This document shows positions 7,548 to 15,273 of a stretch of 64,000 bases of DNA, one piece after another. The notes beneath the pieces are model-generated. The model was not told the DNA's origin, did no database searches, and worked only from the letters and a program-made list of their open reading frames with translations. Source of the DNA: a virus; IMG/VR virus record IMGVR_UViG_3300008050_007680, positions 1 to 64,000 of that record. One strand, given 5' to 3'. The position numbers were made by a program, and so were the translations under genes. Within the stretch, counting starts at the first letter, position 1. Every line of letters begins with the position of its first letter.

Positions 7548-7567
7548 TGTTATATTTTAATATAACA
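7548..7567 (+). promoter_or_regulatory. AT-rich dyad with TTAATATAA abutting the kinase start codon
   Basis: TGTTATATT-TT-AATATAACA is a perfect 9-bp inverted repeat whose last A is the A of the ATG at 7567. It contains TTAATATAA (7557-7565). No Shine-Dalgarno precedes the start, so a transcript starting here would be nearly leaderless. Confidence 0.5.
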
Positions 7568-8409
7568 TGATGGATAATAAATACGGTTGCTGGCCAGGAA
7601 TTTTTGAGAAATATTACCTGCAGGGTAGCTTATCAAGTTCTGATTTAGAGAATTTTAATTTAATAAGTGACGAAGACTTACGACTAACATCAAAATTTCG
7701 CCAGCGGGCCCCCGCGATGTTACAAGCGCGTGATCGGGATGTCTTGTTTGCGATCATGCTTCTTTCTTCCTATACTCCATCTGACGCTAGAGCTGTTCTT
7801 TGGCAGATGAAGTGCCCGTTTAAACTAAGAGAAATCATCTGTACTGGAATTACGCACAAAGAAAATCATCGCCTTACCAAATTATTTGGAACAGAGCCTG
7901 TGCACCATGACTTGTTGTCTGCTCCCGCACCTGGTGCGGTTGAGGTTATAGTAATGACAGGGATTCCTGGCTCAGGAAAAGATACATGGATTCGTAACCA
8001 TGCGCCTGATCTTCCTATGGTTTCGCTTGACGCGATTAAAGAAGAAAATGGGTGGACGTTGGCCGACACCAACAAAGCTAAAAAAGTAAGCAGAGAGCGA
8101 ATGACTTCTCTCATAGAAAGCAAAGTGCCTTTCGTTTACAACGCTACAAATCTCACAAGAAAGAGTAGAAAAAAAATCACTGGCTTTCTTCTAAAACATA
8201 ATGTTAAAATTAAAATCGTGTATGTTGAAACGACATGCAAAAAGCAGTATTCACAAAACAAAAATAGGGATGCTGCTGTACCAGAAAGAGCTATTAACAG
8301 TATGCTAACATATTGGAGTGTACCACAAAGTGATGAGGGACATGAAGTCAGCTACTACGTAGAAGGAGAAGAAATTGAAAATACAAATTTTGTCAGATCT
8401 TCATTTTGA
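7567..8409 (+). CDS. Polynucleotide-kinase-like P-loop protein
   Basis: 280 residues. Residues about 1-120 are an unidentified helical N-terminal domain. From about 126 there is a P-loop kinase with VIVMTGIPGSGKDTW (Walker A 132-140), then VSLDAIKEENG and FVYNATNLTRKSRKK, which match the DxxR-type and N-A-T-N motifs of the T4 Pnk kinase domain. The HAD phosphatase half of T4 Pnk is absent. It probably phosphorylates 5'-OH ends before sealing by the ligase at 1967. It overlaps the next metallophosphoesterase by 35 bases, which might supply the missing 3'-phosphatase (inference). Confidence 0.75.
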   Translation: MMDNKYGCWPGIFEKYYLQGSLSSSDLENFNLISDEDLRLTSKFRQRAPAMLQARDRDVLFAIMLLSSYTPSDARAVLWQMKCPFKLREIICTGITHKENHRLTKLFGTEPVHHDLLSAPAPGAVEVIVMTGIPGSGKDTWIRNHAPDLPMVSLDAIKEENGWTLADTNKAKKVSRERMTSLIESKVPFVYNATNLTRKSRKKITGFLLKHNVKIKIVYVETTCKKQYSQNKNRDAAVPERAINSMLTYWSVPQSDEGHEVSYYVEGEEIENTNFVRSSF

Positions 8410-9127
8410 ATTTGAAAGGCCTGATCAAGAAAAGGCGTTCATTAACTCGCTTGACCCAAGTGGTATTGATGTATTAGTTTTAGCTGGTGACATTACATCA
8501 TCGAAACGTCTCTTGCCGACGATGAATTTAATCTGCAAGAGATACTCAGATGCGAAAGTTCTGTGGGTTCATGGAAACCACGTTTTTTATAGTTCTACAC
8601 GAAATGAAGTAGTTCAAAAAACTAATCAAGCCATTAGAGAAAATGAAAATCTTTTTTGGTTAGACAACACTATGGTAGTTATTGATGGCCAAAGGTTCAT
8701 TGGTGGACCTATGTGGTTCGATTTTAAGCAAGACAACTTTATGTATCATCAATGGCTAAATGATTTTAGCCAGATCAAGGATGATTATGATGTTTGGGTT
8801 TATAATGAAAATTCTAAGTTCAAGGACTTCTTGAGGAATAACGCACAAAGTGATGATATTATTATATCACACCACCTACCACACAACAAATCCGTTGCAT
8901 CTAGGTTCATAGGCTCTGAGCTTAACCGTTTCTTTGTTTGTGACATGCAGTCAGAAATACACTATATTGAACCTAAAATATGGATCCACGGACATACTCA
9001 TTTTAGCCTTGATTATGAAATACCCACTGAAAGTGGGTCAAAAACTAGAATTGTTGCAAACCCTAGAGGGTATGCTCATATGAATGAAAATTCGCGCTTT
9101 AATAAAGATTTCTCTATTGTTGTGTAA
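8375..9127 (+). CDS. Calcineurin-like metallophosphoesterase
   Basis: 250 residues: ILSDLHFEFE (D-x-H), VLAGDIT, VHGNHVFY (the usual GNHD here reads GNHV), ISHHLPH and IHGHTH. The metal ligands are otherwise complete. It resembles phage and bacterial Icc/YmdB-style phosphoesterases of unknown substrate and differs from the protein at 764, so the two are not recent duplicates. Its start lies inside the kinase gene, which suggests translational coupling. Confidence 0.83.
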   Translation: MKIQILSDLHFEFERPDQEKAFINSLDPSGIDVLVLAGDITSSKRLLPTMNLICKRYSDAKVLWVHGNHVFYSSTRNEVVQKTNQAIRENENLFWLDNTMVVIDGQRFIGGPMWFDFKQDNFMYHQWLNDFSQIKDDYDVWVYNENSKFKDFLRNNAQSDDIIISHHLPHNKSVASRFIGSELNRFFVCDMQSEIHYIEPKIWIHGHTHFSLDYEIPTESGSKTRIVANPRGYAHMNENSRFNKDFSIVV

Positions 9128-9142
9128 ACATTCATTCGTATG

Positions 9143-9160
9143 TTATATAAATTAATATAA
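9143..9160 (+). promoter_or_regulatory. Candidate promoter dyad with TTAATATAA
   Basis: TTATAT-AAATTA-ATATAA is an inverted repeat. It includes TTAATATAA (9152-9160) and a TATAAT box at 9156-9161. A Shine-Dalgarno-like AAGGA lies between it and the ATG at 9174. Confidence 0.4.
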
Positions 9161-9173
9161 TAGCAAGGAAAAA

Positions 9174-9716
9174 ATGGAAACTTTAGTATTAGATGCAAGT
9201 TACAGGCCAATTGATAAAGTACATTGGACACGTGCATTTACTCTTATCTTTCTAGAGAAGGTAGAAGTAATTGAAGAATATGATAAAGTTGTTCATTCTT
9301 CAAGTGACGCTTGGCAAGTCCCATCAGTTATTAGATTTGTAACATACAAAAAAAATAGAAAAAGAGCTATAAAATTTTCAAGAGAAAATGTTTATATACG
9401 TGATAAAGGAAAATGTCAATATTGCCTTTTTAAAATAAAAAGACAAGAATTTACTTATGATCATGTTATTCCACGTGCGCAAGGTGGAAAGACAAAATGG
9501 AGTAATGTCGTAACAGCTTGCTATAGTTGTAACCAGAAAAAAAGCGACAGAACACCAGAACAGGCTAGGATGCAATTGGCCACTGAGCCTGTAAAACCTA
9601 AAAGCTTACCAAATGTATTAAGCTTTAATTTTGTATGGAGAGATGGTATGCCAGAAACATGGCAAAGCTATCTTTATGAACTAAAAGACTGGAACTCTTC
9701 AAGCTCTTTTCTTTAA
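9174..9716 (+). CDS. HNH endonuclease
   Basis: 180 residues. The start VLDASYRPIDKVHWTRAF is typical of a widespread bacterial and phage HNH family. The nuclease core has CQYC, then TYDHVIPRAQGGKTKWSNVVTAC and YSCNQKKSDR: two Cys pairs for zinc plus the D-H, N and N/K positions of HNH. The role in these phages is unknown; packaging or genome mobility are options. An SD-like AAGGA precedes the start. Confidence 0.85.
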   Translation: METLVLDASYRPIDKVHWTRAFTLIFLEKVEVIEEYDKVVHSSSDAWQVPSVIRFVTYKKNRKRAIKFSRENVYIRDKGKCQYCLFKIKRQEFTYDHVIPRAQGGKTKWSNVVTACYSCNQKKSDRTPEQARMQLATEPVKPKSLPNVLSFNFVWRDGMPETWQSYLYELKDWNSSSSFL

Positions 9717-9729
9717 AGCGTAATTTCTA

Positions 9730-9993
9730 ATGAGCAAGATACATGACATAGTAACCAATGTCTTTAAAAAAAAGACATTGGCACCAGATCCACAAACGGT
9801 ACTCATCAATGAAGAAAAAATGCTTCTATCGATGGTCGAAGACAAATACAAAAAAGATTTCTCAGTGTATTTAAAAACTTTAAGGATGACAGACGAATTA
9901 GAAGATTATATATCGGAAAACAAGCAAATATTGACGGCTACAAGCGAACTTATGACCAAACGCTATAAGCCAGATTCTAATAAGGATGTATAA
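9730..9993 (+). CDS. Hypothetical small helical protein
   Basis: 87 residues, highly charged and probably helical, with no motif I recognise. It sits 13 bases after the HNH gene and 2 bases before the AAA ATPase gene, so it may be co-translated with the ATPase and could be a partner (inference from position only). Confidence 0.55.
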   Translation: MSKIHDIVTNVFKKKTLAPDPQTVLINEEKMLLSMVEDKYKKDFSVYLKTLRMTDELEDYISENKQILTATSELMTKRYKPDSNKDV

Positions 9994-9995
9994 CA

Positions 9996-11279
9996 TTGAC
10001 AAAAACAACACAACCAAAAATAAACGAAAAAGCTAAAATATCATATGTTTGTCGTTATGAGACGGAGATTGATAGACAGCTTGTTTGGTCACAAATGGGA
10101 CCTTACATAAAGACTGTCCTAGGTAGCGACATCAATAGCGGAGATATACTATTCGTTAAAGCTCCAATGAGAGCTATCAATGAAGTGTTTGATATGGATC
10201 TAACAAACCCAGGCGAAGACATAGACTTCTATTCTAGCTACAAGTCTAATGGTATTGTAAGGCTGAGCGAGTTGAAGGGTGATGATTTGCCATCTATCTG
10301 GTCTGTGTTAGTTCATAAAGACTCTGATGTAAAGATTATTTCGACTATCGAGCCATGTAAGTTTATAATTAAGGTTAGTGATTTAGACGCTTTTGAAGCT
10401 ATTCTAGCTGGTGTAAGTATAGCGCCAAAAGAATATACACTCGAAGCATTCGATAAGGTTCACTGGAATGATAAAACATTACAATTACGAAATGATCTTG
10501 AGTTTTTTGTAACGAATAAAACATTTTATGATAAAAGAGAAATGCCTTTTACACGCTCATATTTGTTTTATGGTCCTCCAGGAAATGGTAAAACAACAAC
10601 AATCAAAGCAGTCTCTAAATACCTAAATGCGCAAGCATCAACATTCGATTTTTCTGCAGCATCCCAATCTCCCGATTCAGATTTTCAAAACTGGGTTATG
10701 GGTGCTCCAGAATCTGAGCCAGACTATCCTACCCATTGGGATGATGAGGGGGACGAGACCATCCAGTATAAGAATTCAGGCACTGTACCTTTAAGGCTTC
10801 TTATATTAGAAGATGTTGATAGATTTTTTCCTAAATCCGGGCCCCCGCAAACGAATGTATCACTTAGTGCAATTTTGAATGCTTTAGATGGCGCTTTTGA
10901 AAGAAGGAACGTAATAATCATCGCAACGGCTAACAATCCGGAAGATCTAGATCAGCAAGTTCTTGCTAGGCCTGGTAGATTTGATAAGCAGATCTTTTAT
11001 GAAGAACCTTCTTTCGACGATGCTGTTTCATACTTGAAGGATCAGTTCACTGGCGAGAATGTTAAGTCGAAAACACTCAAAGCTGCTGCAAAGAAATTTA
11101 AGGGTCATTCATACGCCGTGTTAAGAGAAGTTTTTCTGACCTCGGCATCAAATGCATTTGCACGAAAAGCTGATAAGATTAATGATGAAGACGTTAATCT
11201 AACTACTACAAGCATGTTGGAGCAGTTCGATGGTAACGTGATGAAATCTTCGAAGACTACGTTCGGGTTTAGTGATTAA
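9996..11279 (+). CDS. AAA+ ATPase, BCS1-like
   Basis: 427 residues beginning with TTG at 9996 behind an AAGGATG ribosome site. Residues about 1-180 form an N-terminal domain of unknown fold. The AAA core has FYGPPGNGKT (Walker A 193-200), LLILEDVDRFF (Walker B), a TANNPEDLD sensor 1 and LARPGRFDKQI (arginine-finger region). The order and the D-V-D Walker B resemble BCS1/AAA-Mmr-type ATPases common in jumbo phages. It is likely an unfoldase or remodeller. The chaperonin-like gene lies two genes downstream. Confidence 0.82.
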   Translation: MTKTTQPKINEKAKISYVCRYETEIDRQLVWSQMGPYIKTVLGSDINSGDILFVKAPMRAINEVFDMDLTNPGEDIDFYSSYKSNGIVRLSELKGDDLPSIWSVLVHKDSDVKIISTIEPCKFIIKVSDLDAFEAILAGVSIAPKEYTLEAFDKVHWNDKTLQLRNDLEFFVTNKTFYDKREMPFTRSYLFYGPPGNGKTTTIKAVSKYLNAQASTFDFSAASQSPDSDFQNWVMGAPESEPDYPTHWDDEGDETIQYKNSGTVPLRLLILEDVDRFFPKSGPPQTNVSLSAILNALDGAFERRNVIIIATANNPEDLDQQVLARPGRFDKQIFYEEPSFDDAVSYLKDQFTGENVKSKTLKAAAKKFKGHSYAVLREVFLTSASNAFARKADKINDEDVNLTTTSMLEQFDGNVMKSSKTTFGFSD

Positions 11280-11575
11280 TGTCAAAAGTTATCGCATATA
11301 ATTTCGCTACAGAAGAGAAATTGAGTTTTGATGAAGAATACAGATGCGTAAATGCAGCTGCAGTCACAGACGTGAGCCACCCGCCATTTATGACATCGGG
11401 CTTAGATAACCTACAAGTCAAAAAGCTGCGTGATATGATAGCGGGTGATGTTGTATTCATCGAATGGGAAAAAGACAGGTTCTACAAACGGAATCTTGAG
11501 AGTCATGAATCGTTCGAGGATGATCATGTTCCAGGCCTTGTTGTTTGGAGAAAGGCGCGTATATTAGAGGTATGA
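11279..11575 (+). CDS. Hypothetical protein
   Basis: 98 residues. The ATG overlaps the ATPase stop (TAATG), indicating coupled translation. It contains a GDVVFIEWEKDRFYKR segment that could be a small beta barrel. No family recognised. Confidence 0.6.
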   Translation: MSKVIAYNFATEEKLSFDEEYRCVNAAAVTDVSHPPFMTSGLDNLQVKKLRDMIAGDVVFIEWEKDRFYKRNLESHESFEDDHVPGLVVWRKARILEV

Positions 11576-11576
11576 A

Positions 11577-11849
11577 ATGAAATTAAACAACATCGAAAAA
11601 GTCGAGGATGACATAGAGGAAGTAACTGAGAGGCTAAATATAATTTCACGTGATGCTAAAGAAATTTCATCAAACGCTAGACGTGCAATTATTACTCTAA
11701 CCCGCGCAGTTAATGACTTCAACACAGCATTGAGGACATTAGCTGTGGCAGCAAAAAAAGCTGGAGATGTGCTTAATTTAGAGAAACGAAGATTTAATGC
11801 GATTAAATCAGAAGACAAGCGGCGCAACACACTAAAAGCAAAAAAATAA
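11577..11849 (+). CDS. Hypothetical coiled-coil protein
   Basis: 90 residues, almost entirely amphipathic helix with regular Ile/Leu/Ala spacing and many Lys/Arg/Glu, likely a coiled coil. It starts 1 base after the previous stop and ends 1 base before the chaperonin-like gene. A structural or adaptor role for the chaperonin or ATPase is possible but unsupported. Confidence 0.6.
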   Translation: MKLNNIEKVEDDIEEVTERLNIISRDAKEISSNARRAIITLTRAVNDFNTALRTLAVAAKKAGDVLNLEKRRFNAIKSEDKRRNTLKAKK

Positions 11850-11850
11850 A

Positions 11851-13233
11851 GTGTCAAAGGCAGAATTTTTACTGTATAATCATAATATGCCAGTAAAAAT
11901 TCTGCCTAGATGTGATGCACTAGTATCAATAAGCGAAACATACCAAAAAGTAGAAAACATATTCTTCGGAAATATGCAGATATCACGCTTGCCTGATGGT
12001 TCTATCTTACCTATAGGTCAAAGCTCCCCTCTAGTTACACTGCAACACAACACAGAAAAATCACTGTTTTTTGATTTTTTTAAAGAGGCATGTAACAGAG
12101 CAGAATCTATAGGCCCAGGCAGCTCAAAGTTTCTCAATGCATTCTCTAAAAAAGTTTTTCTTAGCTTGAAAGACTCTGGTACCGAAGGCAAAAACTCAAT
12201 TAAGAAAGACATAAATTCACTCATTGAATCTTTATGTGAATATAGTGTAACACTTACAGACAGTAATGTTAAGCAGCTGCTGTCTGGCGTTATCGATGAT
12301 ACTACATTGGTTGATATAGTTTATGAGGCAATCCAATTAGCAGGAAACCAGTCAAAAATTTTTATTGAAGACTCTGTTTCAATGACTACGACAATCGAAA
12401 AAGTCGAGGGTTACACATTTAACATCTTTCCAGATGCTGCATTTTATACAAACGGAAGATGGAGAGAAAAAAATGTTAAATGTGTGATTGTTGATGGCAT
12501 AATTGATGTAATCTCTGAAATTGATACTATGTTATCAGAAGCGAGCGACAGCAAAACGGCTGTCGCAATCTTTGCTAGGGGTTTTAGCGATGATGTTATT
12601 AATACGCTGCGTACAAACAAAGCTAGAGGAACGCTAGACGTCATTCCGGTATGTGTTCCTTTTGATTTACAAAACGCAAATGTATTGAATGATATAGCTG
12701 CTGTATGCTCTGCAGATGTTATATCATCATTGAAGGGTGAAATGTTATCTACTGTATCACTCGACAATCTCAGTGTTGTCGGAAGCGTAGTATGCTCAAA
12801 TGGTTGTGTAACATTATCGAATGCATGCTCTAATAAAGGTGTCAAAAGGCAAATAGCATCTCTAAAGAAGAAAAGACTTGAGCAGAATGTACACGATGTT
12901 AAAGTCATTCTTGACAAAAGAATAAAATCACTGTCTTCATCTTCAGTTATTATCCGTATAGGGAAAGCATCACATATTAAAACGATCGACTTAAAGGAGA
13001 AGCTTGATATAGCTCTTAAAGTTATTCACTCAAGCTTAGTGCATGGGTTTATTGATTCGAGTATTTTAAAAGAAAGTATCAAAAATACTGATTATAGTGA
13101 ATACTTTGAGGGTATATTAACGACTGATTGGCTGTTGCCGACGGTTAGCGTGGCGTCAGCCATTAAATTTGGTACAACACTAGCATACACATTAGATGAC
13201 GTCGGTTTGGTGCTGTTAGATGATTCATTGTGA
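11851..13233 (+). CDS. Divergent GroEL-like chaperonin
   Basis: 460 residues from a GTG at 11851. By eye, residues 180-310 follow the GroEL apical domain: a VEGYTFN turn, a VIVDGIIDVI strand, an FARGFSDDVINTL helix, a VIPVCVPF strand and a DIAAVCSADVIS helix. Residues 355-400 follow the intermediate/equatorial return (RIKSLSSSSVIIRIGKAS, then KLDIALK). The nucleotide-site residues look lost: the GDGTTTA loop is replaced by GPGSSKF (Pro89 at the Asp position), the D398-type Asp by Ile, and no TLGPKGRN or KDGV motif is seen. It is about 90 residues shorter than GroEL. It may form a ring that does not turn over ATP or a non-ring apical scaffold. Confidence 0.8.
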   Translation: MSKAEFLLYNHNMPVKILPRCDALVSISETYQKVENIFFGNMQISRLPDGSILPIGQSSPLVTLQHNTEKSLFFDFFKEACNRAESIGPGSSKFLNAFSKKVFLSLKDSGTEGKNSIKKDINSLIESLCEYSVTLTDSNVKQLLSGVIDDTTLVDIVYEAIQLAGNQSKIFIEDSVSMTTTIEKVEGYTFNIFPDAAFYTNGRWREKNVKCVIVDGIIDVISEIDTMLSEASDSKTAVAIFARGFSDDVINTLRTNKARGTLDVIPVCVPFDLQNANVLNDIAAVCSADVISSLKGEMLSTVSLDNLSVVGSVVCSNGCVTLSNACSNKGVKRQIASLKKKRLEQNVHDVKVILDKRIKSLSSSSVIIRIGKASHIKTIDLKEKLDIALKVIHSSLVHGFIDSSILKESIKNTDYSEYFEGILTTDWLLPTVSVASAIKFGTTLAYTLDDVGLVLLDDSL

Positions 13234-14223
13234 AAAGAATTTACCATATTTTTTGAGCATCATATCTGTGACTGCATCAGCAACTTTATTCGTCATCTTG
13301 TCTGCGTAGGGCACTTTTCTGCCGGCGTTTAATGAGTCGATAATGTCCTTCCGAAACGTCTCCGTTCTAGCCATCCCCTTTGATTGATCTAATGTGATGG
13401 GTGGACTCTTAGGAAATGAGGGTACATCAACTTTCTTAGCCGGATCATCTGGTAAAATATGACTTTTAGACTTCGGCACGTCTTGTGCGTCTTGTGGCTT
13501 ACTACCTAGAACGACATCCGCAGCTGCCTGCACGTCTTCAGGTTCAGCTACTGCTACATTTTTAATTTGATCAAGCGTTTTTTCATCTGCCTTCTTTGGT
13601 GGCAGCTCATTAGCGCTGTTTGTGACTACGTCAGATAACGTTTTCATCTGCGTAAATGAAAGCTTCAAAATCTGGTTTGCTGCAGCTTCATCATTGATAT
13701 AAGGAATACCCTTTATTTTGAGCCAGCCAAGAAGTCCGGGTGGCCGAAGAGAATTTAAAATAATTTTTCTTACCTTTTGTTGTTTAGCCACATCAAGCAT
13801 CGAGCTTAAAGCTGCATCTGGATCCCATGAACCATCGCCTCTACCAGAATCTAGTGATGTTCTTACAACGTTGGCAATTTTAGGCAACTGTCTCAATGTA
13901 TTTCCGATGCCAGTTTGGAATGCAGCAATTCTTCCTAACGTTGTAAATGAATCAGGAAGAATTTGCGAAACCCATGATCTTACTGGCCCCTGATTTAAGA
14001 GTTCCAACATCTCATCTGAAGCTTGTTGTATGCCACTGCGAAAGCCTTTTAATAAATTGAAAGCTGGATCTGATAACATCCTATCAAGTGCTTTCAATGA
14101 AGTACTTAGGTTCTCTAACTGATCATCATTTATTGCTTCTCGCAAAAGCTCAGGATTTTTCTTTATATTTTCCAATAATGTTTGTTGTTTAACTTCGAAA
14201 TTTTTCTTAAGTGTAGGTATCAT
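13225..14223 (-). CDS. Hypothetical protein, lone long minus-strand gene
   Basis: 332 residues on the minus strand in an otherwise plus-strand region. The N-terminal 200 residues are helical; a Pro/Asp/Lys-rich, probably disordered segment spans about 205-285; a short helical C-terminus ends in LKKYGKFFSQ. No catalytic motif is visible. Its 3' end overlaps the chaperonin gene by 9 bases in a convergent arrangement. A palindromic TATAAT element upstream could be its promoter. Function unknown; virion-internal or scaffolding proteins can look like this. Confidence 0.65.
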   Translation of the reverse strand: MIPTLKKNFEVKQQTLLENIKKNPELLREAINDDQLENLSTSLKALDRMLSDPAFNLLKGFRSGIQQASDEMLELLNQGPVRSWVSQILPDSFTTLGRIAAFQTGIGNTLRQLPKIANVVRTSLDSGRGDGSWDPDAALSSMLDVAKQQKVRKIILNSLRPPGLLGWLKIKGIPYINDEAAANQILKLSFTQMKTLSDVVTNSANELPPKKADEKTLDQIKNVAVAEPEDVQAAADVVLGSKPQDAQDVPKSKSHILPDDPAKKVDVPSFPKSPPITLDQSKGMARTETFRKDIIDSLNAGRKVPYADKMTNKVADAVTDMMLKKYGKFFSQ

Positions 14224-14233
14224 ATTACGCCCG

Positions 14234-14245
14234 CTATAATTATAG
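14234..14245. promoter_or_regulatory. Palindromic -10 element between divergent genes
   Basis: CTATAATTATAG is a perfect 12-base palindrome with TATAAT readable on both strands. It lies 11 bases from the start of the minus-strand gene and 55 bases from the plus-strand gene. It may act as a bidirectional promoter. Confidence 0.45.
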
Positions 14246-14299
14246 TCTAATACTATATATTCTTTTAATAAACTAAAACATTATACAAAAGAGCAAAAC

Positions 14300-14548
14300 A
14301 TGGTAAAATTAGCACAGGAAAACAACATGAGCTTTGAAAGAGAAATGAATGTGGCAGTTAGAACGATGTTTGATTTTGCAAAAGCAGAAGCTACTAAGAA
14401 TCTATTAAGTGCTGTACGAAATAAAAAAATAACCATAGATGAAGCTAGATTACCTGGTATAGAACTCATCATTAATACAAGCATCGATGATGCTTTCAAA
14501 AAAAGTGCTAGACAAATTACTGGCGTTATCAAAAAATTTGAAGTGTAA
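14300..14548 (+). CDS. Hypothetical small helical protein
   Basis: 82 residues, mainly helical and charged, with no recognised motif. First plus-strand gene after the divergent region; its stop overlaps the next ATG (TAATG). An alternative start at the internal Met10 is possible. Confidence 0.6.
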   Translation: MVKLAQENNMSFEREMNVAVRTMFDFAKAEATKNLLSAVRNKKITIDEARLPGIELIINTSIDDAFKKSARQITGVIKKFEV

Positions 14549-15012
14549 TGCCCGCAGGTATTAAACATATCATCGAATGCCACTGCATCCTTCCCCAGTT
14601 TAAGAAAAGTCCAACACCTCCATACCATAAATTTGTAGTCTTCTCTATCATAGACGATAATGATGTTGTACAAGTAAAGCATGCTGCATGCAACAATTGT
14701 GGTGTTATTCATAAAGTTACAGATATTATGAAATCCGAAGTCTCTTTGGGTAATGAAAATGTCTCTAGTGTTATAAACATTGATGACATTAAACTTAGCT
14801 TAAATGACAACATCATTAAAACACTAGAATCTTATAAAGCAAGTTTAGCGACTTGGGAAGAAGCTGCATTTATTTTTGAATATGAAAAATGGGGCAGCAC
14901 TCTTGTGTTGTCTGCAGCTGACGATGGTGATCAGACTGTCGGAAAGATAATACGCATCAATAAAAACTCAATTAAAATAGAGCAATTCGCTTCAAATCAG
15001 TTTATAACATAG
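14548..15012 (+). CDS. Hypothetical zinc-binding protein
   Basis: 154 residues. ECHC near residue 10 and CNNC near residue 49 could together bind zinc; the region between is a beta-rich PPYHKFVVFSIIDD segment. The C-terminal half alternates strands and ends with KINRN-type basic residues. Proteins of this look occur in phage genomes, but I know no function for them. Confidence 0.6.
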   Translation: MPAGIKHIIECHCILPQFKKSPTPPYHKFVVFSIIDDNDVVQVKHAACNNCGVIHKVTDIMKSEVSLGNENVSSVINIDDIKLSLNDNIIKTLESYKASLATWEEAAFIFEYEKWGSTLVLSAADDGDQTVGKIIRINKNSIKIEQFASNQFIT

Positions 15013-15019
15013 TTGTATA

Positions 15020-15047
15020 TTATAATAACAAAGTGTTATTATAAATA
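15020..15047 (+). promoter_or_regulatory. 11-bp inverted repeat plus TATAAATA before a start codon
   Basis: TTATAATAACA-AAG-TGTTATTATAA is a perfect inverted repeat (15020-15044). It runs directly into TATAAATA (15040-15047), identical to the T4 late promoter core, and the ATG follows at 15048. No Shine-Dalgarno is seen. Confidence 0.5.
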
Positions 15048-15272
15048 ATGAAATATGGCCAAACAGACGAAGAAAGAGAAGCGAATGAACTTCATAAGTG
15101 TCGAGAAATAAACTCCGAGATTAACCGGTACGGGATAACCGATGCCCAGAGGCTTCGGTTGATTTATCTATTATCACTAGAATTAGAAGATAGAACACAT
15201 TTAACACAAATTTCTTCTTTGATCAAAGATTTAGAGGCTGGCGAGAAAGCTGTAAGTACGCTTATTAAGTAA
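15048..15272 (+). CDS. Hypothetical small protein
   Basis: 74 residues, helical and acidic/basic mixed, ending 1 base before the helicase gene. No recognised domain. Its start codon abuts the dyad and TATAAATA element, so its mRNA may be leaderless. Confidence 0.55.
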   Translation: MKYGQTDEEREANELHKCREINSEINRYGITDAQRLRLIYLLSLELEDRTHLTQISSLIKDLEAGEKAVSTLIK

Positions 15273-15273
15273 T

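Noticed and set aside
12444-12917. 157-codon minus-strand open frame inside the chaperonin-like gene
   Set aside because: It lies wholly within a well-supported plus-strand gene, and its Ser/Thr/Leu-rich product shows no domain.
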